From NCBI RefSeq assembly GCF_949987515.2, contig NW_027192671.1, forward strand, positions 806,001 through 870,000: a DNA stretch of 64,000 nt. The letters run 5' to 3'. A program made the translations under genes and the position numbers. Below are positions 11,945 to 22,144 of the stretch, piece after piece. Numbering within the stretch: the first letter of the stretch is position 1; each line of letters begins with the position of its first letter. The notes beneath the pieces were generated by a model. That model was not told the origin of the DNA. It did no database searches and saw only the letters and a list, made by a program, of their open reading frames with translations. The DNA is from Delphinus delphis (Eukaryota; Chordata; Mammalia; Artiodactyla; Delphinidae).

Positions 11945-11950
11945 GACCTG
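11803..11950. repeat. Tandem duplication, two copies of ~74 bp
   Basis: Copy 1 is about 11803-11876 and copy 2 about 11877-11950. Both begin ggtacctg and share tgaccacgagagcccc (at 11841 and 11916) followed by a gtgggctg/atgggctg end. Several substitutions separate the copies, so the duplication is not recent. Confidence 0.8.
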
Positions 11951-12740
11951 GTAAAGGATGTCAGGACAGTCAGTGAAGCCACCGAGGATATACCTCCAGT
12001 TGCTCCTAATTCCTACACCCTGCTGGTCATTCTACCAACCACCAGGACATGGTATTCTGTATTAGTCTTCAATGATGCCTTCTTTTGTATTCCATTAGTC
12101 CCAGAGTCACAAGAAATTTTGGCTTGTGAGTGGCAGGACTCAACATACAACTAAAACAATACTTCCGGGCCGTCTGGCCCCAAGGGTGCAAAAATTCCCA
12201 CACCATCTTTGGGGAAAGCTTAGCTAAAGACCTAAAAGTTCTACCTCTGGAAAAGGAAACCCTCCTTCAATATGCAGACGACATTCTGATCACCAGCCCT
12301 ACTAAGGAGGCCTCTGAACTACCAAGCCAATAAAGGATAGAAGTTGTCCAAGAAAAAGCTCAAATATCACAGACTGCGGTGACCTGCCTGGGCTTCATTC
12401 TCACAGAAGGTCAGAGAAGCCCATCCCAGGAAAGGGAAGAAACCATTTTCAGCCTTACCCCTTTCTAAAACTAGAAGACAGCTTAGGGGTTCCTGGGGAG
12501 GCCAGGGTTTGCTGCTTCTGGATCCCTAGCTACAGTCTACTAGCTGGGCCTCTATATGAAACACTGAAAGGAAAAGATGATGATCCTTTTGAATAGAATC
12601 CAGAAGTGGCCTTTCAAGAATGGAAAGAGCAGTCAATTCAGACCCTTGCCCTGGAACTCCCTAATTTAGCTAAACCCTTTGACCTTTACATTCCCGGTGA
12701 AAGGTGAATCGCCATTGGAGAATTAGTGCAAAAACTGGGA
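11945..12740 (+). pseudogene. ERV class I pol remnant, reverse transcriptase region
   Basis: Conceptual translation shows gammaretrovirus-like RT features in order: a VKDVR-type lead-in (from 11951), a dipeptide-repeat Pro/Asn/Tyr stretch, the first catalytic-Asp region reading FNDAFF, a PQG turn (about 12178), the YADD active-site box (12271-12282), and a downstream connection-type stretch with AGPLYE near 12545. The frame changes between about 11951 and 12130 and there are several in-frame stops, for example after the 12130-12333 open stretch. It cannot encode a working enzyme. Gag, protease and the 5' LTR are not recognisable upstream. Confidence 0.8.
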
Positions 12741-12884
12741 CCACTTGAAATGGAACAATGCAAGAATGCCATCCAGGTAGGATAAACTACGGTCACTAAG
12801 GGGCTTGGCCCACTGCCACATCTGGCCAAGATACTGGCGGTATCTAAAAACCTGGAAATCAGCAGCCCAAAAGGCCACCTCCCT
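12741..12884 (+). other. ERV internal, collapsed RNase H/integrase interval
   Basis: Only about 140 bp separate RT-like sequence from the integrase C-terminus-like stretch, so most of RNase H and the integrase core is missing. No catalytic motif of either can be read here. Confidence 0.45.
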
Positions 12885-12990
12885 CCTAAGGGAAAAGGAC
12901 CCCACGTGGTGATCCTAACCACCAACCATGCCCTGAAGTTGCAGGGTTCGCTCCGTGGGCACACCGACCTCGAGTGAGGAGGCCCTCCAA
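12885..12990 (+). pseudogene. ERV pol remnant, integrase C-terminal tail
   Basis: The translation includes GPHVVILTT followed by ALKL, resembling the C-terminal SH3-like region of gammaretroviral integrase. A frameshift follows, after which PWAHRPRV continues the similarity. Too short and broken to be functional. Confidence 0.6.
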
Positions 12991-13239
12991 CTCCAACATC
13001 CAGAGAGATAACCGGGGGCAACAGGGCACCATGATGACTCGTGTGAACATCACTTGACCTGGAGTTTCTCTCATAAAACAACAAGAGTGTGTCCCAAAAG
13101 AGTAGACTACTGCTTGCAGGACTTACTGCACCCAGAGGGGAGCTAATAATCTTGGCGGGGGAACAGTATACCACACTGTCACCATAGAAAAGCCTACAGA
13201 CACCGTGATGATGGTGGCCAATAAGACCGGCTGGACTCC

Positions 13240-13425
13240 TGTTTACTTCAAAAGGCTGTTGACTCAGTAGCCATCATGGTCCTTGATCACCACTGACCCT
13301 GGACTGTCTGGGAGTTGAGCGGGCAGGGCTCTGACACCTGGTGCTGTTTGTACGTTAATTCAGGGGCCTAACTGAAGAAAGCGCAGACTACTGGTCAGAG
13401 CATCTAGGCTGGCAGAGACGGTCAG
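13240..13425 (+). pseudogene. ERV env remnant, transmembrane-subunit scrap
   Basis: A short in-frame stretch reads WCCLYVNSG at about 13339-13365. It resembles the cysteine motif and following region of the transmembrane envelope subunit of class I retroviruses, though the usual first cysteine is not evident. Flanking frames are broken. The position between the integrase tail and the 3' LTR fits env. Confidence 0.5.
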
Positions 13426-13733
13426 CCTAAGGTGGCCGAACAAATGTGGGGCGGGGTGAAACCGGCCCCCACAGCGTCTCTGCACATCTCTTTCCTGGAC
13501 CCTTAAAGGTCATTAGAATCTATAACACTTCCAATGCTGGTGCTCAGGTGGACGAGCAGGGAGGCAGGGGTCCTGGGGACAATCAACGTCACCGGGAGGC
13601 TGCTGGGGAGAAGCTCTGACCCTCGCCCCAGGGTATGAGGGCTCCCAACTCAGCACTCAGCAGTTACAGAAGAAGGGTCTGCACCCTCAGCACTCCAAGA
13701 ATGAGGAACGGGACAAAAGGCAGAGGAGGGGTT

Positions 13734-14209
13734 TGTCCCCAGCAAAGCCCATTAAAAATCCCTGGGAGATAAAAATAGAATCTGGGCAATAAAGTCAAGT
13801 CTAACCTTTTTTATCCTTTGTGCTTTGTCTAATTTCACGTGCTCCTAGGGTCCCGCATGCAGAGGTTCCACACCCGGCACTTCAGACCAGATTTCCTAGT
13901 GCAGAATGGCTGGGTCGACACCTCAGCTCCTGGGGCCCAGTGCAGACTCCACGATATAGAGCCTGAGCTACAGCCAACCCGGCCCTCGAGAGCTCCGCCG
14001 CCTCCCTCCCTCCCGCTGACTCTGACAGGATCTCTACACAGCAGCCCAGCCCACAACCCACGGGGTAGTGCATGCTCTCACCTCTCCATTCTCTGATCAA
14101 AATATAAAGTTTCCTTTGCTTGTGAACCAAACTCAGTCTCGATCTGTTGGCCCCAATGACACTGGGCAGGGGGACACTTGTTGGGGTCCACTCTGGAGGA
14201 TCAGTAACA
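13734..14209 (+). repeat. Probable ERV 3' LTR (~476 bp)
   Basis: A purine-rich run (ggcagaggagggg, ending 13731) stands where a polypurine tract should be. The proposed LTR starts TG at 13734 and ends CA at 14209. Inside are a caataaag near 13786 and, near the 3' end, atataaagtttcctttgc, a degraded poly(A)-signal context, followed by aaccaaactcagtctcgatc and a ctgggcaggggg stretch typical of class I U5. Boundaries are inferred; no second LTR was found to align. Confidence 0.6.
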
Positions 14210-14540
14210 GAAATTGAGACTATTGTAACCTCAATGAACAGATGTGTGAGCCAAACTGTAGTTAACATAGAACAGTGTATAAGGCTCGGGTAAAATAAGA
14301 TGTTTTTAACACTTCCATTTGATATTTCCATCACTTTTTATAAGCAAGTTCAGTGAAAAGGTTTGTCTTATTTGTCAGGTCAATATTAGAGAAACGAAGT
14401 GATTTCTTTCCAAGGATGTACAGCTAATAATCTTGGTTAAACCTTCAATCTTGTTTTAAATGCTTTTCCATTGAAAATGATACCTCTCTTTCAGCTCCCC
14501 CATTTCTGAGAAGTATAAAATCTTATAATTTATTATTACC
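14210..14540. other. AT-rich spacer, nothing recognised
   Basis: About 330 bp of AT-rich sequence between the LTR and the next L1-like stretch. No open frame, repeat or family resemblance that I can support. Confidence 0.6.
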
Positions 14541-14716
14541 AAAGGGGAAAGGTGGGAGGAGGGATAAATTAACAGTTTGGAATGAACACATACACACTGC
14601 TATGTATAAAATAGATCATCAACAAGGAACTACTGTATAGCACAGGGAACTACACTCAACATTTTGCAATAACCTATAAGGGGAAATAATCTGAAAAAGA
14701 ATAGATATTTTTATTG
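14541..14716 (+). mobile_element. L1 3' UTR segment at the old-satellite edge
   Basis: Clear L1 3' UTR landmarks: aaaggtgggaggagggataa, tgtataaaatagatcatcaa, ctactgtatagcacaggga, ctcaacattttgcaataacc and ctgaaaaagaatag. It may be either an independent L1 or the L1 part of the outermost, most ancestral satellite unit, because satellite-type sequence follows downstream in the right order. Confidence 0.75.
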
Positions 14717-14925
14717 ACATCATCTATCAATGACAGTTAAAGTGTAGCCTAAGGGAAGCTGGTGGTGAGTGCTTCTGACCCTGAAGACTTCAATCATCTA
14801 AAGTTTGGACTCTGCCTACTTCCCAAGGCCCTTAATGAACATATGTGTAGCCGTAGCTTAAAAACTTCCCCAGTTTGGGTTTCGGGGAGACACTGATTTT
14901 GAAAAAGCCCTGGTGTTCTCCTTAC
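14717..14925. other. Unassigned link between L1 tail and diverged satellite
   Basis: About 210 bp with no convincing match to the corresponding part of neighbouring monomers. Faint similarity starts near 14905. It either belongs to the oldest unit in a form I cannot align by eye or is unrelated. Confidence 0.4.
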
Positions 14926-15508
14926 ATGAATGGGACTCTTCCTACTGCTAAAACATGTCTGTCACACACAGAGGATGGTATACCGTCTGATCGGGAAGAG
15001 TTTGGAAAAGGCATCTCATCTCCTCATCTCCTGGTGCTCGGGTTCACCCCTCCAGCGTCTTTACTAACAGTCTCCCCACTTGGAGATGTCAGCACTGTCA
15101 ACATCCTGTTGCGTACAGTTTGGAATTTGTCCAGAGGATGAAGCGGAAGGATGAGGAACAATGAGAGACAAGTCCTAGGTGTTCAGACAGGCACATGTCA
15201 CTCTAATTTCCAATCAGGAAGACGAATTGACCAAAGGCTAGGGTTGCCCATGGAAACAGTATAGGGCTTGAGGAAATCCCGCTGCTTTGTGGCCAGTTCC
15301 CATAAACACGAGTTGAACAATGGAACTCAGGGGCAGTAAAATTCACAAAACTGCAGAGTTGAAAATATCCATCACTGAAAAATGTCTTGAGGAAAGTCAG
15401 AGAAAAGGACTTGTAAGCAAGGGAGAATGGCAGGAAAGGGATTTGAGGAGGTAGAAAGGACTCGCCATTAAGCACAAGAAAAGGAGCTGAACATTGCCAA
15501 CATTGCAG
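14926..15508 (+). repeat. Diverged satellite, non-L1 part of outermost unit
   Basis: Satellite landmarks are recognisable with heavy substitution: gctaaaacatg near 14950, ctttactaacagtctcccca at about 15059, cacttggag, aggatgaa, ggaagacgaattgaccaaag, attcacaaaactgcagagtt. It runs into the diverged palindrome at 15509. Confidence 0.85.
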
Positions 15509-15578
15509 TTGGCCAAAAAGGGTGTATGCGTTCTTTTCTGTATATATTCAAGAAAAGGGCATACACTTTTTTAGCCAA
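15509..15578. repeat. Degraded copy of the palindrome (oldest unit)
   Basis: Arms start ttggccaaaaagggtg and end ttagccaa, with multiple mismatches and 2 bp fewer than the type copy. It shows the hairpin was already present before the young array was homogenised. Confidence 0.85.
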
Positions 15579-17238
15579 CCAAACAGGTGGGCACTGGAAG
15601 TCAATACTACAAAAGATATCACTTCGCATCAGTCAGAAGAGCCATCCTCATAAAGCGTAAACAACAGAAATGCAGGACAGGGCAACGAGAAGAGGGAGCC
15701 CTGTGAGACTTATAGTGGAAATGTATATTGCCAACGGCCATTCTGGAGAAGTGTATTGTGTTTACTAAAGCATCTAAAAAATGAGCTACAGAGCATAGGG
15801 CACTTGCACTCATGGGCGTATATCTTGGGAAAAACAAAAATCGAGAGGACACAGGCACCCCAATGTTTACCCCCTCTCTGTTTAAAAGATCCTCGACTAG
15901 GATATAACTTAAATGTCTCTGGAGGGAAAAAATGTGGTACTTAGGTAGAGTGGAATATTATTCAGCCTGGAAATCAATGAAATATGGCCAGTTGTAACAA
16001 CTCCGGAGGAGTTACGTATGATCATTCTAAGTGACAGAATTCAAAAAGAAAAAGACACATATCATAAGATATCACTTAAAGGTGGAATCCAAAATGGCTA
16101 CACATGAAATAAATTACAAAACAAAAACATAGTCAAATATGTAGAAAACACGCATAAGGCTGCTAAACGGGAAAGGTGGGGAGGGGTGAGGCATCATCCA
16201 GGAGGTTGAAATTAGCAAAGATACCATTCCAAATACCAAACTGATAATCAACAAGGCCTACACGGTAGCTAAAAGAACTGCACTCAGCACACTCAAGTCA
16301 CCGGAAAAGAATATATACGACTGGTAAGAATCTGAAAAAGAATTTATTGATGTCTCTCTGTACGTGAATCAAGTGGATGTACAGCAGCAAGAAACAGAGC
16401 TTTGAAAAGCAGCTGTAACCAATATAGTAATAAATTGAGAAAAATAAACGACAGAGAGACAGAGAAAACCTCTTACAACTTTTCCTCAGGGACGGTGATG
16501 CAACATGGATTGAACACATCTAGACCCACAGCAGGATGAGACATAAGGCTGGAAACTGTTTGCGCTAAGAGAAATGTGAGGTTGGGTGAGGAAATGCACA
16601 CCCTTTAAAGTAATACTACCTGGTACCCATTCAATGGGTCCCAAATCTGCAGGTTCAAGGGATCTTCCTACAGCTAAAACATGCATGGAAAACCCAGAGG
16701 ACTGTACACCATGTGATCGGGAGATGTGTCTAAAATGCACCTCATTTATCCTCTCCTGGTGCTCCTGTTCACCATTCCAGCCACGCTACTTAGAATCTCC
16801 CCACTTGGAGAATCAGCACATTTAAACTTCTGTTTCACACATTTTGCAAATTGTGAGGAGGATGAACGGGAAGAGGGGGAACCAATGAGAGAAGAGTTGT
16901 AGGGGTTTGGACGGGCACATATCACTCTAATTTCCCATTAAGAATAAGAATTAAAGAAAGGCTCAGCCTGCCTCGCCGGAGCCAAAATAGGGCCTGAAGC
17001 AATCCTGCGGGTTTGAGGCCAGCTCACAAAAGAGCAACTTAAAAAATGGAGCTCAGGGTCACTGCAATTCACAAACCTGCAGAGTTATAAATGAAAACTA
17101 ACGTCCAAAAATATGTTGAGGTAAGGCAAAGAAGAGGATCTGAATGCAAAACAGAATTGCAAGAAACAGATTTCAAGAGATAGATTGGACTCGTCTTTAA
17201 CGCACATGAAAAGCGGCAGAATTTCGACAATGATGCAG
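15509..17238 (+). repeat. Ancestral-type satellite monomer, 1730 bp
   Basis: Starts with a degraded palindrome (15509-15578, several arm mismatches). The L1-derived part is closer to genuine L1 than in the young units (tggaatattattcagcctgg, caccccaatgtttacc). It keeps about 165 bp (about 16406-16569) between the L1 end and the accept point tgggtgagg that all young monomers lack. Length is close to the ~1.75-kb form I recall for baleen whales. Confidence 0.88.
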
Positions 17239-17310
17239 TTGGCCCAAAAGGGCGTATGCGTTTTTTCCTGATTATATCCAGGAAAAAACGCATACGCACT
17301 TTATGGGCAA
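17239..17310. repeat. Imperfect palindrome in ancestral-type unit
   Basis: Full 72-bp length, starting ttggcccaaaagggcg and ending ttatgggcaa. Mismatches occur in both arms and at the centre. Confidence 0.88.
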
Positions 17311-18148
17311 CGAAGCAAGCAAGCAATGCAAATGTGCACAACAAAGAAGTCTCACTTCCCACCGGTCAAAAGGGCCATCCTAAAAAATTGTAAAAACCAG
17401 AAATGCAGGACAGGCCATGGAGAACAGGGAGCCTTTATACGCTGATGGGCAGTGTGTGAACTGCCGAGAGCCACTCTGGAGAAGTGTATGGTGGTTCCTA
17501 AATCATCTAAAAAACAGAGCTACAGAGCATAGGACACTTCCAATCATGGGAGTATATCTAGGGAAGTCTAAAAATCAACAAGACACAAGCACACCACAGT
17601 TTAGGGCTACTCTGTTTACAAGAACCTCAACTTCAGTACACCTTAAATATCCCAGGAAAGAGAACAATGGATAAAGAAGATGTGGTACTTATGTACAATG
17701 GAATATCTCTTCACCATGAAATCAATGTAATAAGGCTAGTAGAAGGATAAAGAGTGGATTTAGGTCCAATAATACTACTTGAAATAAGTCAAACAGAAAA
17801 AGAAACATATCATAAGATATCACTTATAGAGGGAGGGTAAATATGGCTGCACAAGAAATGAATTACAGAACAGAACAGTGTCTCACATTTAGAAAACACA
17901 CTTATGTCAGCTTAAGGGGAAAGGAGAGGTGGGGTGATGCATAAAACCAGAGTTTGAAATTAGCACAGATACCGTTCAATAAACCAAATAGGTATTAGAC
18001 AAGATCTACACCTTGCTCAATGAACAGGCCTCAACACACCCTATACACCGCAGAGAAATATATCTGAGGAATAAGAATCTTAAAACCCATGTATTGATAT
18101 ATCTCCATAAGGGAATCAAGTGTGTGCAGAGCGGCACAAACACAGCAG

Positions 18149-18315
18149 TGAAAAGGAGCTAAACCCCATTATAGAAATAAATTTTAAAAACAAAACGCTG
18201 AAACAATGAAAGAGAGAAAAATTCTTACAAAATTCGCTCAGGGGCTGTGATGCAACCTGGATTGACCACATATAAACCCACAGCTGGATAAGACATAAGG
18301 CTGGACACTTGGGGC
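18149..18315 (+). repeat. ~167-bp segment lost in short monomers
   Basis: Young monomers read gcagtgataggattgg across this point. In this long unit the same flanks are separated by about 167 bp, each side carrying TGA, as expected for a microhomology deletion. The segment includes the L1 A-rich 3' terminus and about 120 bp of unassigned sequence. 1749 minus 167 is 1582, the short length within a few bases. The homologous segment in the previous unit is at about 16406-16569. Confidence 0.8.
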
Positions 18316-18987
18316 TGACAGGATTGGTGAGCTTTGGTGAGCAACTGCCGAAAGTTTAATGCAATACTTCATGCTACTCAGTCCAAGGGTCCCAACACTC
18401 CAGGTTGAAGGGAATCTTCCTACAGCTAAACCATGCTTGGGAAACCCAGCGACTGGTATACCATATGATCGGGAAAGGTTTCTAAAACGCACCTCATTTT
18501 TCCTCTCCTGGGGCTCCGGATCGACATTCCAGCCGCTTTACTAACAACATCCCCACATGGAGTCAATGCCTTTAAGTTCTGGTATCGCACAGTCTGCAGT
18601 TAGTGCAGAGGATGAATGGGAATAGGGGGAACCAGTGAGAAACTAGCTGTAGCGGTTTCAATGGGCACATGTCACTCTAATATCACATCAGTAAGAAGAA
18701 TTAACCAAAGGCACAGCAGGTGCCCCAGAAGAAAAATAGGGCTTCAAGGAATCCTTTGGTTATGGGGCAATACCACAAAAATAAGAGCTAAAAAATGGAG
18801 CTAAGGGCCACTGCAATTCAAAACCCTGCAGAGTTATAAAGGCCAACTATTTTTAAAAAATATATTGAGGTAAGGCTATGAAGAGGCATTGAAAGCAAGG
18901 CAGAATTGCAGGAATCCGATTTCAGGAGGTAGACTGGAATTGCATTGAAAGCATATGAAGAGAGTCAGAAACTCGACAATGATGCAC

Positions 18988-20565
18988 TTGGCCAAAAAGG
19001 GCGTATGTGTTTTTTCCTGAATATATTCAGGAAAAAACGCATACGCACTTTTTGGCCAACCAAGCAAGCTTGCAAAGGAAATCTGCACTACAATGAAGTC
19101 TCACTTCCCCCCGGTCAAAAGGGCCATCTGAAAAAAGTGTAAAATCCAGAAAGGCAGGACAGGCCATGGAGAACTGGGAGCCTTCTTATGCTGATGGGCG
19201 GGATGTAAATTGCCAACAGCCACTCTGGAGAAGTGTATGGTGTTTCCTGAAACATCTAAAAAACAAAGCAACAGAGCCTAGGGCACTTCCACTTATGGTC
19301 CTATAGCTTAGGGAAATTAAAATCAAAAAGACACAGCCACCCCAAAGTTTGGGACGGCTCTGTTTACAAGAACCTCGTTTACAGTACAAGTTCAATATCG
19401 CAGAAAGTGAAAAATGGATAAAGAACTTGTGGTACTTACGTACAATGCAATATCACTCAGCAATGAAATCTATGTCATCAGGCCCATAGCAGCATAATGA
19501 GTGGATGCAGGTATGATGATTCGAACTGAAATAAGTCACACAGAAAGAGAAACATCATAAGGTATCACTAATACACAGAATGTGAACTTGGCTACACATG
19601 AACTGAATTACAAAACAGAACAGTGTCTCAAGTTTAGAAAACCAACTTATGCTTGCTTAAGGGTAAAGGTGAGTTGGGGTGCTGCATAAAACCAGAGATT
19701 GAAATGAGCACAGATAAAGTTCCTTAAGCCAAATATGGAATAGACAAGAGCTACTCCTTGTTCAACGAAATGGACTCAACACCGCATATTAAACGCCTAA
19801 GAATGTACCTGTCTAGTAAGTATCTTAAAACCTATGGATTGCTATGTCTCCGAAAGAGAATCAAGCATGTGTACAGGGGCATAAACGCAGCAGTGATAGG
19901 ATTGGAGAGGTTCGGTGAGCAAATGAAGACCGTTTGAAGTCATATTGCATGGTACCCATTTCACGGGTTTCAACTACCCAGGGTAAGGTATTCTTCCTTC
20001 AGCTAAAACATGCATGTGGAACCTAGAGTATGATCAACCATGTGATCGGGAGACGTGTTCAAATATGTCTCAGTTTTCATACCCTGGTACTCGGGTGCAA
20101 GATTCCAGACGCTTACTAACACTCTCCCCACTTGGAGAGTCAGTCCCTTTAACCTCCTGTTTGGCCCAGTTTGCAATTTCTGCGGAAGATGAACAGGAAT
20201 AGCGAGAATCAATGAGAGACTAGCTGGAGGTGTTAGGATGGGCAAATTTAACTCTCATTTCAAACCAGGAAGAGGAATTAACCAAAGGCTCAGCGTGCCG
20301 TGCCAGAACCAGATTAGGGCCTGAAGACATCCTGCGGTGTTGCGGCCAGGTCACAAGAAAGCGAGTTGAAGAAAGGAGCTCAGGGGCACTGTAATTCACA
20401 AACCTGCAGAGTTATAAATGACAGCTATCGTCCAAAAATAGACTGAAGTAAGGCTGCCAAGAGGACTTGAAAGCGGGGCAGAATTGCAGGAAACCGATTT
20501 CAGGAGGTAGACTGGAATTGCATTGAAAGCATAGGAAAAGAGGCAGAACGTCCACAATGATGCAC
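18988..20565 (+). repeat. Satellite monomer, class B-like, 1578 bp
   Basis: First young monomer after the old units. Its palindrome (18988-19059) still has one mismatch in each arm (gtatgtg; cgcactttttgg). The signature is B with an A-like caatatc. Confidence 0.9.
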
Positions 20566-22144
20566 TTGGCCAAAAAGGGCGTATGCGTTTTTTCCTGAAT
20601 ATATTCAGGGAAAACGCATACGCCCTTTTTGGCCAACCAAGCAAGCTTGCAAAGGAAATCTGCACTACAATGAAGTCTCACTTCCCCCCGGTCAAAAGGG
20701 CCATCTGAAAAAAGTGTAAAATCCAGAAAGGCAGGACAGGCCATGGAGTACTGGGAGCCTTGTTATGCTGATGGGCGGGATGTAAATTGCCAACAACCAC
20801 TAGGGAGAAGTGTATGGTGTTTCCTGAAACATCTAAAAAACAAAGCAACAGAGCCTAGGGCACTTCCACTTATGGTCCTATAGCTTAGGGAAATTAAAAT
20901 CAAAAAGACACAGCCACCCCAAAGTTTGGAAAGGCTCTGTTTAGAAGAACCTCGTTTACAGTACAAGTTCAACATCGCAGAAAGTGAAAAATGGATAAAG
21001 AAGTTGTGGTATTTACTTACAAAGCAATATCACTCAGCAATGAAATCTGTGTCATCAGGCCCTTAGCAGCACAATGAGTGGATTCAGGTATGATGATTCT
21101 AACTGAAATAAGTCACACAGAAAAAGAAACATCATAAGATATCAGTAATACACGGAATGTAAACTTGGCTACACAGGAACTGAATTACAGAACAGAACAG
21201 GGTCTCAAATTTAGAAAACCAACTTATGCTTGCTTAAGGGGAAAGGTGAGTTGGGGTGCTGCATAAAACCAGAGATTGAAATGAGCACAGATAAAGTTCC
21301 TTACGACAAATATGGAATAGACAAGAGCTACTCCTTGCTCAACGAAATGGACTCAACACCGCATATTAAACGCCTAAGAATGTACCTGACTAGTAAGTAT
21401 CTTAAAACCTACGGAGTGCTATGTCTCTGAAAGAGAATCATGCATGTGTACAGGGGCATAAACGCAGCAGTGATAGGATTGGAGAGGTTCGGTGAGCAAA
21501 TGAAGACCCTTTGAAGTCATATTGCATGGTACCCATTCCACGGGTTTCAACTACCCAGGTTTAAGGTATTCTCCCTTCAGCTAAAACATGCATGTGGAAC
21601 CTAGAGTATGATCAACCATGTGATCGGGAGACGTGTTCAAATATGTCTCAGTTTTCGTACCCTGGTACTCGGGTGCAACATTCCAGACGCTTTACTAACA
21701 CTCTCCCCACTTGGAGAGTCAGTCCCTTTAACCTCCTGTTTGGCCCAGTTTGCAATTTCTGCGGAAGATGAACAGGAATAGCGAGAACCAATGATAGGCT
21801 AGCTGGAGGTGTCTGGACGGGCAAATTTAACTCTCATTTCCCACCAGGAGGACGAAATAACCAAAGGCTCAGCGTGCCGTGCCGGAACCAGATTAGGGCC
21901 TGAAGACATCCTGCGGTGTTGCGGCCAGGTCACAAGAAAGCGAGTTGAAGAAAGGAGCTCAGGGGCACTGTAATTCGCAAACCTGCAGAGTTATAAATGA
22001 CAGCTATCGTCCAAAAATAGACTGAAGTAAGGCTGCCAAGAGGACTTGAAAGCGGGGCAGAATTGCAGGAAACCGATTTCAGGAGGTAGACTGGAATTGC
22101 ATTGAAAGCATAGGAAAAGAGGCAGAACGTCCACAATGATGCAC
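20566..22144 (+). repeat. Satellite monomer, class A, 1579 bp
   Basis: The palindrome is 71 bp because the right arm reads ttcagggaaaacgc, a substitution plus a 1-base loss. The class A signature is near 21005-21075. Confidence 0.9.

Larger units (their letters stand above)
17239..18987 (+). repeat. Ancestral-type satellite monomer, 1749 bp
   Basis: Palindrome at 17239-17310 has a handful of arm mismatches. The L1-derived part includes its 3' end, with an A-rich stretch near 18170-18190 (gaaataaattttaaaaac). About 167 bp between TGA at 18149 and TGA at 18316 is missing from every young monomer. The last ~100 bp (from about 18890) already match the young array, so this monomer is itself a mosaic. 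Confidence 0.9.

Noticed and set aside
13140..14440. Shared agctaataatcttgg at 13141 and 14422 as a possible duplication or target-site repeat around the LTR
   Set aside because: The match ends at once on both sides and lies well outside the LTR ends, so it cannot be a target-site duplication; likely chance.
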